A stretch of 64,000 nucleotides of DNA from assembly GCA_036557225.1 (NCBI GenBank), contig DATBHX010000067.1, forward strand, positions 1 through 64,000, written 5' to 3'. Every line of letters starts with the position of its first letter. Within the stretch, counting starts at the first letter, position 1. Of the stretch, positions 39,240 through 48,491 are shown piece after piece. Origin of the DNA: Angelobacter sp036557225 (GTDB lineage Bacteria > Acidobacteriota > Terriglobia > Terriglobales > Acidobacteriaceae). A model generated the notes under the pieces. It had not been told where the DNA came from, made no database searches, and saw only the letters and a program-made list of their open reading frames with translations. Position numbers and translations under genes: made by a program.

Positions 39240-40640
39240 ATGGCCACGCGGATCAAATTCGGGACCTCTGGTTGGCGCGCTATCGTAGCCGAGGATTTCA
39301 CTGTGAGCAACGTTCGCCGGGCCGTAAGCGGGATTGCGCGCTACGTTGCCGGAAAACATCCGGCCGGTGCGCGCATCATCGTCGGGCGTGATCCGCGCTA
39401 CATGGGCGAGCGGTTCGTTGAAATAGCGGCGGAAGTCCTGTCTGCTGCGGGAGTGAAGCCCTTGGTGATCGCGGACCCCGCGCCAACGCCGGCTATTTCC
39501 TATGAGGTCATTCGATCCAAAGCCGATGGCGCCATCAACTTTACCGCTTCACACAATCCGCCGGAGTATAACGGTATCAAGTTTTCCACCCCTGACGGCG
39601 CTCCCGCATTGCCTGAGGTCACCAGCGCCATTGAGGCCTTGATCCCGGCCAATGGCTATCCTGCTGTCGGCGCGCCTGCGAAGGTTGCTGCCGAACCGAT
39701 CGATCCGAAGCCCGCCTATTTGGCACGGCTCCGCGAGATTGTAGATCTGCCGCTGATTCGCGAATCTGGGTTGAAGGTCTTATTCGATCCTTTGTGGGGA
39801 GCGGGTCGCGCCTACCCGGATGAACTCCTGCGCGAAGCTGGTGTTCCAGTCACCACATCGCATGACTCTCGCGACGTGCTTTTCGGCGGGCATGCGCCGG
39901 AGCCTGAAGGCCCGCTGCTCAAGGAAGCGCGTGTCAAAATGAAAGAATTCGGCGCGCGGATTGCCATCGCCACCGACGGCGACGCTGACCGCTTCGGGAT
40001 TGTGGACGAGGATGGTACCTTCATCCAACCCAACTACATTATTGCCGTGCTGTTCGATTATCTGATCGAGACCCGCGGCTGGAAGAATGGCGTCGCCAAA
40101 TCGGTTGCCACCACCAACATGATCAATGCGCTGGCCGAGCACCATGGCGTGCCGCTGTATGAGACTCCGGTCGGCTTCAAATACATTGGCGAGCTGATCA
40201 AGCAGGACAAGATTGCCATCGGCGGCGAAGAGAGCGCCGGGCTATCCATCCGCTATCACGTTCCGGAAAAAGACGGCATCATCGCCGGGCTTTTGTGCTG
40301 TGAGGCTGTTGCACGGCGAAAAAAATCGATTGGCGAGCAGATCAAAAATTTATTTGGCAAAGTTGGTTCCTTTTATCCGCATCGTGAGAACTTCCACTTG
40401 ACGCCGGAAGCGAAAGCGAAGTTCACTAGTAAGTTGAAGAATGATCCGGTAGAACTCTCTGGGCGAAAGGTAAAACAGGTCGTCCGGACCGATGGGCTCA
40501 AGCTGGTATTCGAAGACGGCTCCTGGGTTTGCTACCGCGCGTCAGGCACAGAACCGGTGGTTCGCCTTTATTCCGAAGCCAGTTCGGAATCGGAACGAGC
40601 GGCGTTGGCAGCAGCAGCGGTGGAATGGGTGAAGAACTAA
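39240..40640 (+). CDS. Phosphohexomutase (phosphoglucomutase/phosphomannomutase family)
   Basis: 466 residues. All four alpha-D-phosphohexomutase signatures are present: an N-terminal FGTSGWRAIVAEDF, the phosphoserine loop TASHNPPEYNG (~101-111), the metal-binding DGDADRFG (~243-250), the sugar-specificity GGEESAG (~326-332) and the phosphate-binding RASGTEPVVRLY near residue 437. It interconverts hexose 1- and 6-phosphates; glucose, mannose and glucosamine cannot be separated by eye, but the GEESAG form and the FGTSGWR start resemble phosphoglucomutases. An FtsB-like gene follows 14 bases downstream. Confidence 0.92.
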   Translation: MATRIKFGTSGWRAIVAEDFTVSNVRRAVSGIARYVAGKHPAGARIIVGRDPRYMGERFVEIAAEVLSAAGVKPLVIADPAPTPAISYEVIRSKADGAINFTASHNPPEYNGIKFSTPDGAPALPEVTSAIEALIPANGYPAVGAPAKVAAEPIDPKPAYLARLREIVDLPLIRESGLKVLFDPLWGAGRAYPDELLREAGVPVTTSHDSRDVLFGGHAPEPEGPLLKEARVKMKEFGARIAIATDGDADRFGIVDEDGTFIQPNYIIAVLFDYLIETRGWKNGVAKSVATTNMINALAEHHGVPLYETPVGFKYIGELIKQDKIAIGGEESAGLSIRYHVPEKDGIIAGLLCCEAVARRKKSIGEQIKNLFGKVGSFYPHRENFHLTPEAKAKFTSKLKNDPVELSGRKVKQVVRTDGLKLVFEDGSWVCYRASGTEPVVRLYSEASSESERAALAAAAVEWVKN

Positions 40641-40654
40641 GGAACTGAGGATAG

Positions 40655-41002
40655 ATGGAGACGTTGATCCAGGATATGAAGGAGCAGCTTCGAGGCTGGC
40701 GGCGCAGGCTTGCCACACCGCTGATCGCCGTGGTGCTGGCCCTAGCCGCCTACTATGTTGTGTTCAGCGCCAACGGCCTGATGGTGTATGAGCAAAAGCG
40801 GCATGAATCCCATGATCTTGACCGGCAGCTCAAGACCCTGCAGCAACAGAATGGCGCCATGGAACAGGAAATTAAAGCTTTAAAGAGCAACCCTCAAACT
40901 ATTGAAAAAGAAGCGCGTGAACGCCTTCGCTATGCCCGGCCAGGAGAGATTGTGTTTACCCTTCCCACAGCTCCGGCCGTTCCTGCTAAAGACAAGAAAT
41001 AA
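40655..41002 (+). CDS. ftsB: FtsB/DivIC-like septum formation initiator
   Basis: 115 residues. A short cytoplasmic N-terminus with arginines (RGWRRRLATP), one membrane helix (LIAVVLALAAYYVVFSA, ~23-39), then a coiled coil (LDRQLKTLQQQNGAMEQEIK, ~55-80) and the conserved end of the family, EKEARERLRYARPGEIVF. In other bacteria FtsB bridges FtsL and FtsQ in the divisome. A Pro/Ala/Lys tail follows. It starts 14 bases after the phosphohexomutase gene and is probably co-transcribed. Confidence 0.87.
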   Translation: METLIQDMKEQLRGWRRRLATPLIAVVLALAAYYVVFSANGLMVYEQKRHESHDLDRQLKTLQQQNGAMEQEIKALKSNPQTIEKEARERLRYARPGEIVFTLPTAPAVPAKDKK

Positions 41003-41185
41003 CACTCCAGACGTTGCCACAGCGAAAAGCCACCTCAGCTCCAGGCTTACTAGGTCAAGCGCCCGATATACGTTGCCTGGGCAGCGGGTGTAACCTTTTC
41101 TGTTGAGCAGACTCAGTAGTTTCAACAGAAAGCTATTTTCCAGACCGCATTGCCGGTCGCAAAAATCCTCTGAGGAGATCCCGTA

Positions 41186-41530
41186 ATGAAAAAAATTGCG
41201 TTGATGTTGTTAGCCGCGGCGTTTCTAACTTCGACTTCCGCTGTAACGTTTGCTGCTCCCAAATCCACCAAGATGAACGGCTGGGTGAGCGATGAAAAGT
41301 GCGGCGCCAAGGATATTGACAATGCCGATTGCGCCAAAAAGTGTGCAGAAGCCGGCTCCAAGCTGGTGTTTGTTTCAGAAAAAGACAAGAGCGTCATCAA
41401 TGTCGACAACCAGGACGCCTTGAAAGGTCATGAAGGACATCACGTGAGCGTTACCGGAACCATGGACAACGGCACGCTCCATGTAACCAAGGTGGCTATG
41501 CTCAAACAAGCTGACGAGAAGTCGAAATAG
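41186..41530 (+). CDS. Small secreted Cys-containing protein
   Basis: 114 residues. Signal peptide ~1-23 (LMLLAAAFLTSTSAVTFAA). Mature domain: MNGWVSDEKCGAKDIDNADC, then AKKCAEAGSKLVFVSEKDKS and the segment DALKGHEGHHVSVTG, which I have seen as a recurring pattern in secreted acidobacterial proteins without assigned function. Three Cys and two His/Glu-rich turns could bind metal or form disulfides. The ribosome site GAGGAG lies 11 bases before the ATG. Monocistronic with its own hairpin terminator. Confidence 0.72.
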   Translation: MKKIALMLLAAAFLTSTSAVTFAAPKSTKMNGWVSDEKCGAKDIDNADCAKKCAEAGSKLVFVSEKDKSVINVDNQDALKGHEGHHVSVTGTMDNGTLHVTKVAMLKQADEKSK

Positions 41531-41561
41531 TCCACAACAAATCATTTGATGAATGCACAGT

Positions 41562-41592
41562 TAATAGGCGGCCAATGGCCGCCTATTAGAAT
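41562..41592 (+). terminator. Hairpin terminator after the small secreted gene
   Basis: Perfect 12-bp stem (TAATAGGCGGCC / GGCCGCCTATTA) with a 3-base loop, 32 bases after the stop; followed by gaatttct, a weak T-run. Confidence 0.65.
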
Positions 41593-41687
41593 TTCTAATC
41601 CAGCCATGGCGGCATTACTTTGGTGCGCGGTTTTCTTCTCAGAATGGCCGGGTGGAATCCAGCAAATCAGGTTATGATTGCCTGATA

Positions 41688-42785
41688 ATGGTCCGGGTAC
41701 TTGGGTTCAAACGCAGCTTCGTTTGGGGATGGCTCTGTGCATCCTCGTTGCTTCTTTTACTGGTAGTTACAGGGTGCGTGATTTCGCCGCGGCGAACCCT
41801 TGGCGGCGGTCCAACACCCACGCCAACTCCTACGGGCAGTCCAACTCCTACGCCGACCGCTACACCGCAGGGCAAGCTGTACGTATCAAATTCAGGCAAC
41901 AATTCCATCGTCCGATTTGACAGTGCGTTTATCGATAGCGGCAATATTATTCCGGCCGCAACAATCTCCGGGGCCAACACTACGCTGACGGCACCGGCTT
42001 ACATCACCTTGGACGCAGCCAACGACCGGTTATACGTGGCCAACAATGCTGACCTGTCGATCCTGATTTTTGACAACATCAGCACCAAGAACGGAAACGT
42101 CGCGCCGGAAAGAACCATCAGCGGCGGCGCCACCACATTGGTTTCTCCCAGTGATCTAACCCTGGATCGCGGACGCAATCTGCTGTATGTGGCGGATGAC
42201 ATCGACATTCAGGTATTCAGCTCCGCTTCTACGGCGACCGGGAACATAGCGCCGGCCCGCACGCTGAGTCCTGGATTTGCCGTGGCCGCGGTCTTTATCG
42301 ACGGAACCAATGACCGCCTGTACGCGGCCAACTCGGCATCAAACTCGATCACTATCTACGATAATGCCAGCACTCTGGCCAGCGGCCCTGTTACCGCCAG
42401 CCGTACGATTCAGGGCGCTGCGACGCATCTGGCTACTCCCAGCGGCATTCAGCTGGATGGATCCGGAAGGCTGGTGGTGAGCAACGCCGCGCCTCCCAGC
42501 ATAACCATCTATAACAACGCCGCGGTCGCGAACGGCAACATTGCACCTGCTGGCGAGATTACCGGAAGCAATACAGGCTTCAGCGTTCCCAATCAGATTG
42601 CGGTGGATACCACCGGCACCGGAACGCTCTACATAGCTGATCCCAATGCCGCGCGCATTGCGGTCTACACGAGTCTCACCACGGCCACAGGGAACATTGC
42701 GCCCAATCGAGCCATTGTTGGACCGGGCACTACGCTGAGCGTTGCCAGCTCCCCCGTCGGCGTGGCCATTGATACGACACGCTAG
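41688..42785 (+). CDS. Beta-propeller lipoprotein, paralogue A
   Basis: 365 residues from ATG 41688 (MVRVLGFKRS); a GTG frame opens further upstream at 41652. Lipoprotein signal with Cys near residue 30 (SLLLLLVVTGC), then a Pro/Thr/Gly repeat linker (TPTPTPTGSPTPTPT) and six or seven propeller repeats of the type ITLDAANDRLYVANNADLSI. The repeat has the core LYVANxxxxSIxIFDNxxxxxGNxxPxRTI and ends VGVAIDTTR. It is a paralogue of the protein at 46888 with the same repeat. Cell-surface or periplasmic; ligand unknown. Confidence 0.8.
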   Translation: MVRVLGFKRSFVWGWLCASSLLLLLVVTGCVISPRRTLGGGPTPTPTPTGSPTPTPTATPQGKLYVSNSGNNSIVRFDSAFIDSGNIIPAATISGANTTLTAPAYITLDAANDRLYVANNADLSILIFDNISTKNGNVAPERTISGGATTLVSPSDLTLDRGRNLLYVADDIDIQVFSSASTATGNIAPARTLSPGFAVAAVFIDGTNDRLYAANSASNSITIYDNASTLASGPVTASRTIQGAATHLATPSGIQLDGSGRLVVSNAAPPSITIYNNAAVANGNIAPAGEITGSNTGFSVPNQIAVDTTGTGTLYIADPNAARIAVYTSLTTATGNIAPNRAIVGPGTTLSVASSPVGVAIDTTR

Positions 42786-42804
42786 ACCGGGAACCGGAAA
42801 ACTC

Positions 42805-43575
42805 TCAGCGCACGACACCTTGCATGGGTGAGCTGGCGGTTGCGTAGAGCTTCTTTTGCATCCTGCCGGCAAGGTAGGCCTGTCGGCCGGCGATTACGGC
42901 GTGCTTCATGGCTTCGGCCATTAAAACAGGATTTTCAGCGTGGGCGATTCCCGAATTCATGAGCACGGCATCCGCTCCCAGTTCCATTGCGATTGCCGCA
43001 TCCGAGGCCGTTCCAACACCGGCATCGATGATCAGAGGAACTTCGGTGATCATCTCCCGCAGGATCTGGATATTGGCTGTGTTCTGAATTCCCATCCCGC
43101 TCCCTATGGGCGCTCCCAGCGGCATGATGGCGCTGGCGCCGGCATCCATGAGCCGTTTGGCAACCACAATGTCATCAGAGGTATAGGGCAATACTGTAAA
43201 GCCTTCCTTGACCAGAACGCGAGTGGCTTCAATCGTAGCCTGAACGTCAGGATAGAGAGTTTTCTGGTCGCCGATGACCTCGATCTTTACCCAGTCAGAA
43301 AGTCCTACTTCGCGGCCCAGCCTGGCTGCGCGAACGGCTTCCTCTGAGGTGTAACATCCGGCGGTATTCGGCAGCAGAAAAAATTTCTGGGGATCAATGA
43401 AGTCGAGCAGCGACTCTTTGCTGCGGTCGAGGTTCACACGGCGGACGGCAACCGTAACCATCTCCGCACCGCTGGCTTCAATGGCGCGCGCCGTCTCCTG
43501 CCCTGACTTATACTTGCCCGTTCCGACGATCAGCCGGGAACGAAACTGCCTGCCCGCAATGATGAGAGCATCCAT
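42805..43575 (-). CDS. thiG: Thiazole synthase ThiG
   Basis: Forms the thiamine thiazole phosphate from 1-deoxyxylulose 5-phosphate, the ThiS thiocarboxylate and dehydroglycine. 256 residues, TIM barrel: LIVGTGKYKSGQETARAIEASGAE, VAVRRVNLD, LLPNTAGCYTSEEAVR, the Schiff-base Lys in VKIEVIGDQKTLYPD, MPLGAPIGSGMGIQN and IIDAGVGTASDAA, all standard. thiS and the other thi genes are not in the window. It follows the fadD-like gene on the same strand 41 bases apart, and so could be read in the tetR-fadD-thiG run. Confidence 0.94.
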   Translation of the reverse strand: MDALIIAGRQFRSRLIVGTGKYKSGQETARAIEASGAEMVTVAVRRVNLDRSKESLLDFIDPQKFFLLPNTAGCYTSEEAVRAARLGREVGLSDWVKIEVIGDQKTLYPDVQATIEATRVLVKEGFTVLPYTSDDIVVAKRLMDAGASAIMPLGAPIGSGMGIQNTANIQILREMITEVPLIIDAGVGTASDAAIAMELGADAVLMNSGIAHAENPVLMAEAMKHAVIAGRQAYLAGRMQKKLYATASSPMQGVVR

Positions 43576-43616
43576 AAACTCTATTGTAATGAATTCTGGC
43601 CCGGTCGAAAGGACGG

Positions 43617-45398
43617 TCAGCCGACTGGAGCGATCTCAATCGGGTGCGGCTCCTGGTAGATCTCTTCGATCTGCTGTTTGTACTTGCTCTCAATCACGCT
43701 CCGCTTGAGCTTGAGCGTGGGAGTGATCTCGCCTGCGGCCACCGTGAACTCGTCCGGCACCACCAGGATTTTCTTGATGGTCTCAAAGTGCGCCAGCTTT
43801 TTATTCAACGCTTCAACAATGCCGCGATAGAGACCGCGAACCTTCTCTGCATTCACCAGTTCCTGTCGTGAGTTGAAAGCTATACCGTTGGCCCGGGCCC
43901 AATCTTCGAGCAGAGGAAAGTGCGGGGAGATGATGACGGAGGCGTATTTTCTCTTGTCGCCAATCACGGCTGCCTGCGCGATCAGAACATTGGTCTTGAG
44001 GGCATTTTCAATCGGCTGCGGAGCAATGAATTTTCCACCTGAGGTCTTGATCAGGTCTTTCTTGCGGTCCGTGATGTAGAGATAACCGTCTTTATCCAGT
44101 TCGCCGATGTCGCCGGTCTTGAACCAGCCGTCCGTGAACGTGGCTCGTGTCTCTTCCGGCATCTGCCAGTAGCCTTTGAAAACCGTTGGGCCTTTGACCA
44201 GGATCTCGCCATCGTCGGCGATCTTGAGCTGCAGCCCCTCATTGACCCTGCCCACAGAACCGATCCTAAACTCGCCCGGGCGATTCACAGAAAGCGTTGG
44301 TGAAGTTTCCGTCAAGCCGTAGCCTTCCATCACCGGGACGCCGACCGAACAAAACCACTCGGCCATCTCTTTGCCCAGCGGAGCGCCGCCGGAGAAATAC
44401 CCGCGGCTCCGTCCACCAAAGCCGTGACGGATCTTTTCATAGACCAGAGTGTTGGCCAGCTTCCAGGCCAGGCTCTTGGGAGTTTCTCCGCGCGCGATCT
44501 CTTCTTTGTGGCTTTCGCCTACGCGGACCGCCCAGTCAAAGATCTTGCGCCGAAGCCCGTGGCCGGCGCGGCGTTCAGCTTCCTGGCGGACTTTTTCGTA
44601 GACCCGAGGCACAGCAATGATGATGGTGGGCTTGGCCTCCTGCAGCATCTGCGGCAGCTGCTCAAAATTCGAGCAGTAGACGATGGTCACTCCATCGAGA
44701 TAGCAAACGTAGTCCACGTGGCGGGCCGTCACATGCGAAAGCGGCAGGAAGGAGAGATAAACGTCGCCCTCCACCCACTCAGATTTCTTGCTTGCGCCTA
44801 GAGCGCAGGAGGTCAGGTTGCCATGGCTCAGCATCACACCCTTTGACGTTCCCGTTGTTCCTGAAGTGTAGATCAGTGTGGCCAAATCGTCCGGTTGGAT
44901 CTGGCGAGCCTGCGTGTCAAATTCCGGGTCTTGCTCGTTCGTCGCTCCTTCAAGAAGAGACCACATGCGGACCACGTTGATCTCGGCAACGTCGTCCATG
45001 ACCACGATTTTTTCCAGCGCCGTCTGTGCCTGAATCGACTGCACTTTGCGCAGCTGCTCCAGCGTGGAAACAAAGATGACGCGGGCGCCTGAATTCTGCA
45101 GCAGATATAAAGTCTGTTCGGCCGTGAGGGTGGTATAGATGGGGACGTCAGGGATGCCGCTGGTGACGCAGGCGAAGTCGGCGATCATCCATTCCGGCCG
45201 GTTTTCGCTTAAGATGGCGATTCGATCGCCTTTTTTGATGCCCCACTGCTTCAAGACTCGCGCCAAGGTCGCCACATACCCATAAAGCTGGCGCGAAGAG
45301 ATAACCTGCCAGCCGGTGGCGCGCTTGAACATCACATGGCGCTCTAAATCATGGGCCACAGCGGCGTAAAAGATATCGACCAGGGTCCTTGGTTCCAT
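43617..45398 (-). CDS. Long-chain acyl-CoA synthetase (AMP-binding family)
   Basis: 593 residues, close to the FadD15-like bacterial group. AMP-binding motifs: the P-loop YTSGTTGTSKGVMLSHGN (~179-196), FLPLSHVTARHVDYV, GYGLTETSPTLS, YWQMPEETRATFTDGWFKTGDIGELD and the ITDRKKDLIKTSGGKFIAPQ A10-type Lys region near the C-terminus. It activates fatty acids to acyl-CoA. The regulator gene upstream ends 2 bases before its start, so tetR and this gene form one unit; the pairing of a TetR regulator with an acyl-CoA ligase is typical of fatty-acid degradation control. Confidence 0.92.
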   Translation of the reverse strand: MEPRTLVDIFYAAVAHDLERHVMFKRATGWQVISSRQLYGYVATLARVLKQWGIKKGDRIAILSENRPEWMIADFACVTSGIPDVPIYTTLTAEQTLYLLQNSGARVIFVSTLEQLRKVQSIQAQTALEKIVVMDDVAEINVVRMWSLLEGATNEQDPEFDTQARQIQPDDLATLIYTSGTTGTSKGVMLSHGNLTSCALGASKKSEWVEGDVYLSFLPLSHVTARHVDYVCYLDGVTIVYCSNFEQLPQMLQEAKPTIIIAVPRVYEKVRQEAERRAGHGLRRKIFDWAVRVGESHKEEIARGETPKSLAWKLANTLVYEKIRHGFGGRSRGYFSGGAPLGKEMAEWFCSVGVPVMEGYGLTETSPTLSVNRPGEFRIGSVGRVNEGLQLKIADDGEILVKGPTVFKGYWQMPEETRATFTDGWFKTGDIGELDKDGYLYITDRKKDLIKTSGGKFIAPQPIENALKTNVLIAQAAVIGDKRKYASVIISPHFPLLEDWARANGIAFNSRQELVNAEKVRGLYRGIVEALNKKLAHFETIKKILVVPDEFTVAAGEITPTLKLKRSVIESKYKQQIEEIYQEPHPIEIAPVG

Positions 45399-45400
45399 AC

Positions 45401-46036
45401 TTACGAGCCTGTTTCCACTCCTCTCAGAACAATGGCCACCACCGAATCAGTCAGGCTGGAGAGATGGTAGTCGCGGTCACGATCGCGGTCGGAGAGGATC
45501 CACGTGGTTACTATCTCATCAACAGCGCCAAAGAAGCAATGCGCAGCAATCGTCACAGAGATATCGGCGCGGAAGACGCCCGCCTCCTGGCCTTCGCGTA
45601 AAACGCCCTTGATTACGTCAAAATATTCCACCAGCAGGTTATGCGAGAACTGTCCCAGGAACTTGGCGCTATGCCGCAATTCAGTTTGGAAGACGATGGC
45701 CAGGCTGCGGTTTGATCCGAGGGCCTCCAGGTGCAGGAACGCCATGCGACGCAGCTTCTCTCGAGGATCAGCCACCTGGTCCAGCGATGAGCGCGCGCGT
45801 TGGATAAAACGATGGAAGGCAGAGTCAATGGCCGCCATCAGCAGCTCGTCTTTGTTCTTGAAGTAGAGATAAATCGTGCCGTCGGCCACGCCGGCGCGAT
45901 CGGCAATCTCAGCTACGCGGGAGTGGAAAAAACCGTGCTCCGCAATCACCTCAATAGCAGCATCAAGGATGCGCTGGTGTTTATTTGAAGCGCCATTCAT
46001 TGATCTTGCGGCAGATTGAGAGGACCGTTTAGCCAT
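45401..46036 (-). CDS. TetR/AcrR-family transcriptional regulator (FadR-like)
   Basis: 211 residues. N-terminal TetR helix-turn-helix: RILDAAIEVIAEHGFFHSRVAEIADRAGVADGTIYLYFKNKDELLMAAI (residues ~22-70 contain the conserved DGTIYLYFKNKDEL). The C-terminal ligand domain has the LRHSAKFLGQFSHNLLVEYF and CFFGAVDEIVTTWI segments that resemble Bacillus FadR-type acyl-CoA-sensing regulators. It precedes the acyl-CoA synthetase gene by 2 bases in the same orientation, so it likely represses its own operon in response to acyl-CoA. Confidence 0.87.
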   Translation of the reverse strand: MAKRSSQSAARSMNGASNKHQRILDAAIEVIAEHGFFHSRVAEIADRAGVADGTIYLYFKNKDELLMAAIDSAFHRFIQRARSSLDQVADPREKLRRMAFLHLEALGSNRSLAIVFQTELRHSAKFLGQFSHNLLVEYFDVIKGVLREGQEAGVFRADISVTIAAHCFFGAVDEIVTTWILSDRDRDRDYHLSSLTDSVVAIVLRGVETGS

Positions 46037-46164
46037 AAAGAAGCCTTGAATTTACTTGGATTTGCGGGCCAACGCAACCGTTATCTCAAACCGTGCGGAA
46101 GGCAATAAAAAACGAGGCCAGACATTCATTTGCCGGTCAGCGATCGACCATTCGTAAAGAAGCG

Positions 46165-46818
46165 CTAAGAGCTCGCTGTCTCGGATTTACTGGGAATCTT
46201 TGCATACCAATCCAGGAACGCTCGAAAGGCCTTTCCGCGATGGCTATGCTGCCGCTTCTCCTCCAATGGCAGTTCAGCAAAGGTGCGACCGAGGGCAGGG
46301 AAGTAAAACAGCGGATCATAGCCAAAGCCCTGCGTGCCGCGAGGGACAGTAAGCAATTCACCGTGGGCCTCGCCGGTGAAGGTGGACAGTGTCTTGCCGT
46401 CGCGAGCCAGAGCAATCACTGATACATATTTGCCCGCAAATTTTCCGCCGGGCAGACGTTCCAACTGTTGGATGAGTGCGAGATTGTTTTCCTCGTCCCC
46501 GGAGTTCTGATGCGAAGCGGCGCCGGATTGGAGAACTGCAGCATAGCGCGCGGAATATACGCCTGGAGCGCCTTGGAGGGGGTCGACCATGAGGCCTGAG
46601 TCCTCTGCCAGCACTAATTCGTGGGTGAAACGGCTGTAGTATTCGGCTTTTTTGCGGGCATTGTCGGCAAACGTATGGCCGTCTTCGACCGGAAGAGGAA
46701 GTTGATCAAGGCCGGGCAGGGGATCAAGCGCTACAGCCATGGCCCGGGCGGCTTCACGGAACTCTCGCACCTTGCCCGGATTAGAGGTTGCGAGAAAGAT
46801 TCTCTGCGTATGAGTCAT
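46165..46818 (-). CDS. rdgB: Non-canonical purine NTP pyrophosphatase (RdgB/HAM1)
   Basis: Removes dITP/XTP from the nucleotide pool. 217 residues. HAM1 features: FLATSNPGKVREFREA at the start, GHTFADNARKKAEYYS, the catalytic segment VLAEDSGLMVDPLQGAPGVYSARYA, and TQGFGYDPLFYFPALGRTFAELPLEEK, followed by HSHRGKAFRAFLDW. All key motif parts are present, so it should be active. It often sits next to rph in other genomes; here the two are 16 kb apart. Probably transcribed alone. Confidence 0.94.
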   Translation of the reverse strand: MTHTQRIFLATSNPGKVREFREAARAMAVALDPLPGLDQLPLPVEDGHTFADNARKKAEYYSRFTHELVLAEDSGLMVDPLQGAPGVYSARYAAVLQSGAASHQNSGDEENNLALIQQLERLPGGKFAGKYVSVIALARDGKTLSTFTGEAHGELLTVPRGTQGFGYDPLFYFPALGRTFAELPLEEKRQHSHRGKAFRAFLDWYAKIPSKSETASS

Positions 46819-46887
46819 TTAGTTATCATGATAGCTTGTGGTATAGCTCGAGAGCGGCGCGGTGCTCAAAATTTCAGGAGTCGATGA

Positions 46888-47895
46888 ATGCGGCGTCTTT
46901 ACGCAATTTTACTGATAAATCTCTGTTTGGTTGCCGGTTGTGTCTCCCCTCGGCGCTCCACCGCAAGTTCAGGCGGAGGCAACACCGGCGGCCAGCTCTA
47001 TGTCGCTACGCCCAATGGAATCCTTCACTTCAACAATGCGGAAAGCTCCAACGGAAACGTTGCCCCGGTGGCGACGATTACCGCATCGCAGATCTCGTCC
47101 CCGCAACATCTGTTCCTCGATACGGGCGCTGACCGCCTTTATGTGGCGAACCAGGGCGGAAGCTCTGTGCTTGTTTTTGACAACGTTTCCACTCTTACCG
47201 GCGGCGCCACCACGCCGACGCGGATTATCTCCGGGAATGCCACTACGCTGGTTGCGCCGATCGACGTTGCCGTGGACACCATTAACAACCTGCTCTATGT
47301 TGCCGATGGCACTTCCGTCAAAGTATTTTCTTCGGCTTCAAGCATCAACGGTAACGTACCGCCGGTGCGGAATTTCAACACGGCGATCACCATCGGTGGG
47401 ATGTTTCTTGACGCCACCAATAACCAGCTTTACGTAAGCGATCCGGCCGACAATGCCGTTGATCGCTTTGATTCTGCGAGCACACAGGATGTAGTTGGGT
47501 TGGTTGGCGGCTCAATTGCCGGCCCAGACACCCTGCTGTCACAGCCGCGAGGTCTCGCGCTGGATGCCTCGGGCAGGATTATCGTCGGTAATTCAGCCAA
47601 CCCGGTCAGCCTGACGACTTATGCGAGCGCCAGCGTCAACACGGGAGACGTGGTTCCTGCCTCCAACATTAACGGCGGCAATACGCACTTGCAGTCGCCG
47701 GGACAAATTGCCCTGAATCGCACAGTTTCGAATGGCGAGTTGTATGTGGTTGAGCCTCTGGGCGCCAGCATCCTGATATTTACCAACATGGCCAGCGCTA
47801 CCGGCAATGTGACGCCGGCGCGGAGCATCAACGGTTCCAATACAGGCTTGGCAGCGAATGCCATTACCGGCGTAGCGATTGATCCGACGCGATAA
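46888..47895 (+). CDS. Beta-propeller lipoprotein, paralogue B
   Basis: 335 residues. Lipoprotein signal with Cys at residue 18 (LLINLCLVAGC), a short Gly/Ser linker, then about six propeller repeats (LFLDTGADRLYVANQGGSSV, then VLVFDNVSTLTGG; LYVSDPADNAVDRFDSAST). Both this protein and the one at 41688 keep the same repeat core, end in GVAIDxTR and begin their mature part with CVxSPRR, so they are paralogues; this one lacks the long Thr/Pro linker. The two bracket the thiG-fadD-tetR-rdgB segment. Confidence 0.8.
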   Translation: MRRLYAILLINLCLVAGCVSPRRSTASSGGGNTGGQLYVATPNGILHFNNAESSNGNVAPVATITASQISSPQHLFLDTGADRLYVANQGGSSVLVFDNVSTLTGGATTPTRIISGNATTLVAPIDVAVDTINNLLYVADGTSVKVFSSASSINGNVPPVRNFNTAITIGGMFLDATNNQLYVSDPADNAVDRFDSASTQDVVGLVGGSIAGPDTLLSQPRGLALDASGRIIVGNSANPVSLTTYASASVNTGDVVPASNINGGNTHLQSPGQIALNRTVSNGELYVVEPLGASILIFTNMASATGNVTPARSINGSNTGLAANAITGVAIDPTR

Positions 47896-47901
47896 CAGGA
47901 T

Positions 47902-48423
47902 CTATCGGAGCAAAACCAGAGCCCAGAGTGCTACCGCTACGCCAAGAGCAGTGGTAACGAAGGAGAGCTGCCAAATACGTTTCATTTCCGCGACCAAAGC
48001 GACCGAACATAAAACAATGGAGATTTCCAGAAACAGCTCAGCCGCATCGTAAAAATTGGCTCGATGTGCGATAACTTTCGTCTCCTGATCCAGCGCCTCA
48101 GCTTCCTTGCGGATCTCGTCAGCGTCTTTTCTCTGCTTCTCTGAATCTTTGTTGAACTCCGCTGATAGATCTTTGCCGTTCGCGGCTACTGCTTCCATCT
48201 TGGCAAATGCCTCCAATTCATGCGAGCGGATGTTTTTTGCCTGATAATAGCTCCACTGGTCGTTTACCTTGGTCTGCAAAACTATTTCTTCTGTATGGGC
48301 ACGATGGCTCAACAGCGTGGCAGCAGCAAGCAACACAGCTGTAATCGCCATGGTTAAGCCGATCGCCTTTTCGCCCTTTTCGCGGGCATGTTCAGCGCCT
48401 TCTTTTAGTTCGTCCATTTCCAT
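47902..48423 (-). CDS. DUF4337-family membrane protein
   Basis: 173 residues from ATG 48423 (MEMDELKEGAEHAREKGEK); the frame is open from 48495 but would overlap the DUF421 gene. Two membrane parts: an N-terminal helix (AIGLTMAITAVLLAAATLLS) and a C-terminal pair (LFLEISIVLCSVALVAEM; VTTALGVAVALWALVLL), separated by a charged helical region with NKDSEKQRKDADEIRKEAEA. This is the layout of the DUF4337 family. Function unknown. Confidence 0.75.
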   Translation of the reverse strand: MEMDELKEGAEHAREKGEKAIGLTMAITAVLLAAATLLSHRAHTEEIVLQTKVNDQWSYYQAKNIRSHELEAFAKMEAVAANGKDLSAEFNKDSEKQRKDADEIRKEAEALDQETKVIAHRANFYDAAELFLEISIVLCSVALVAEMKRIWQLSFVTTALGVAVALWALVLLR

Positions 48424-48491
48424 ATTCTTTACCCATTCATGATTTTTAGATGGGGCACCCAGGATCGAGAGGTAATGCGTGGCCGCGAAAC

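Noticed and set aside
43576..43616. TPP riboswitch before thiG
   Set aside because: The gap is only 41 bases and contains no THI-box-like structure; thiG appears to be read through from fadD.
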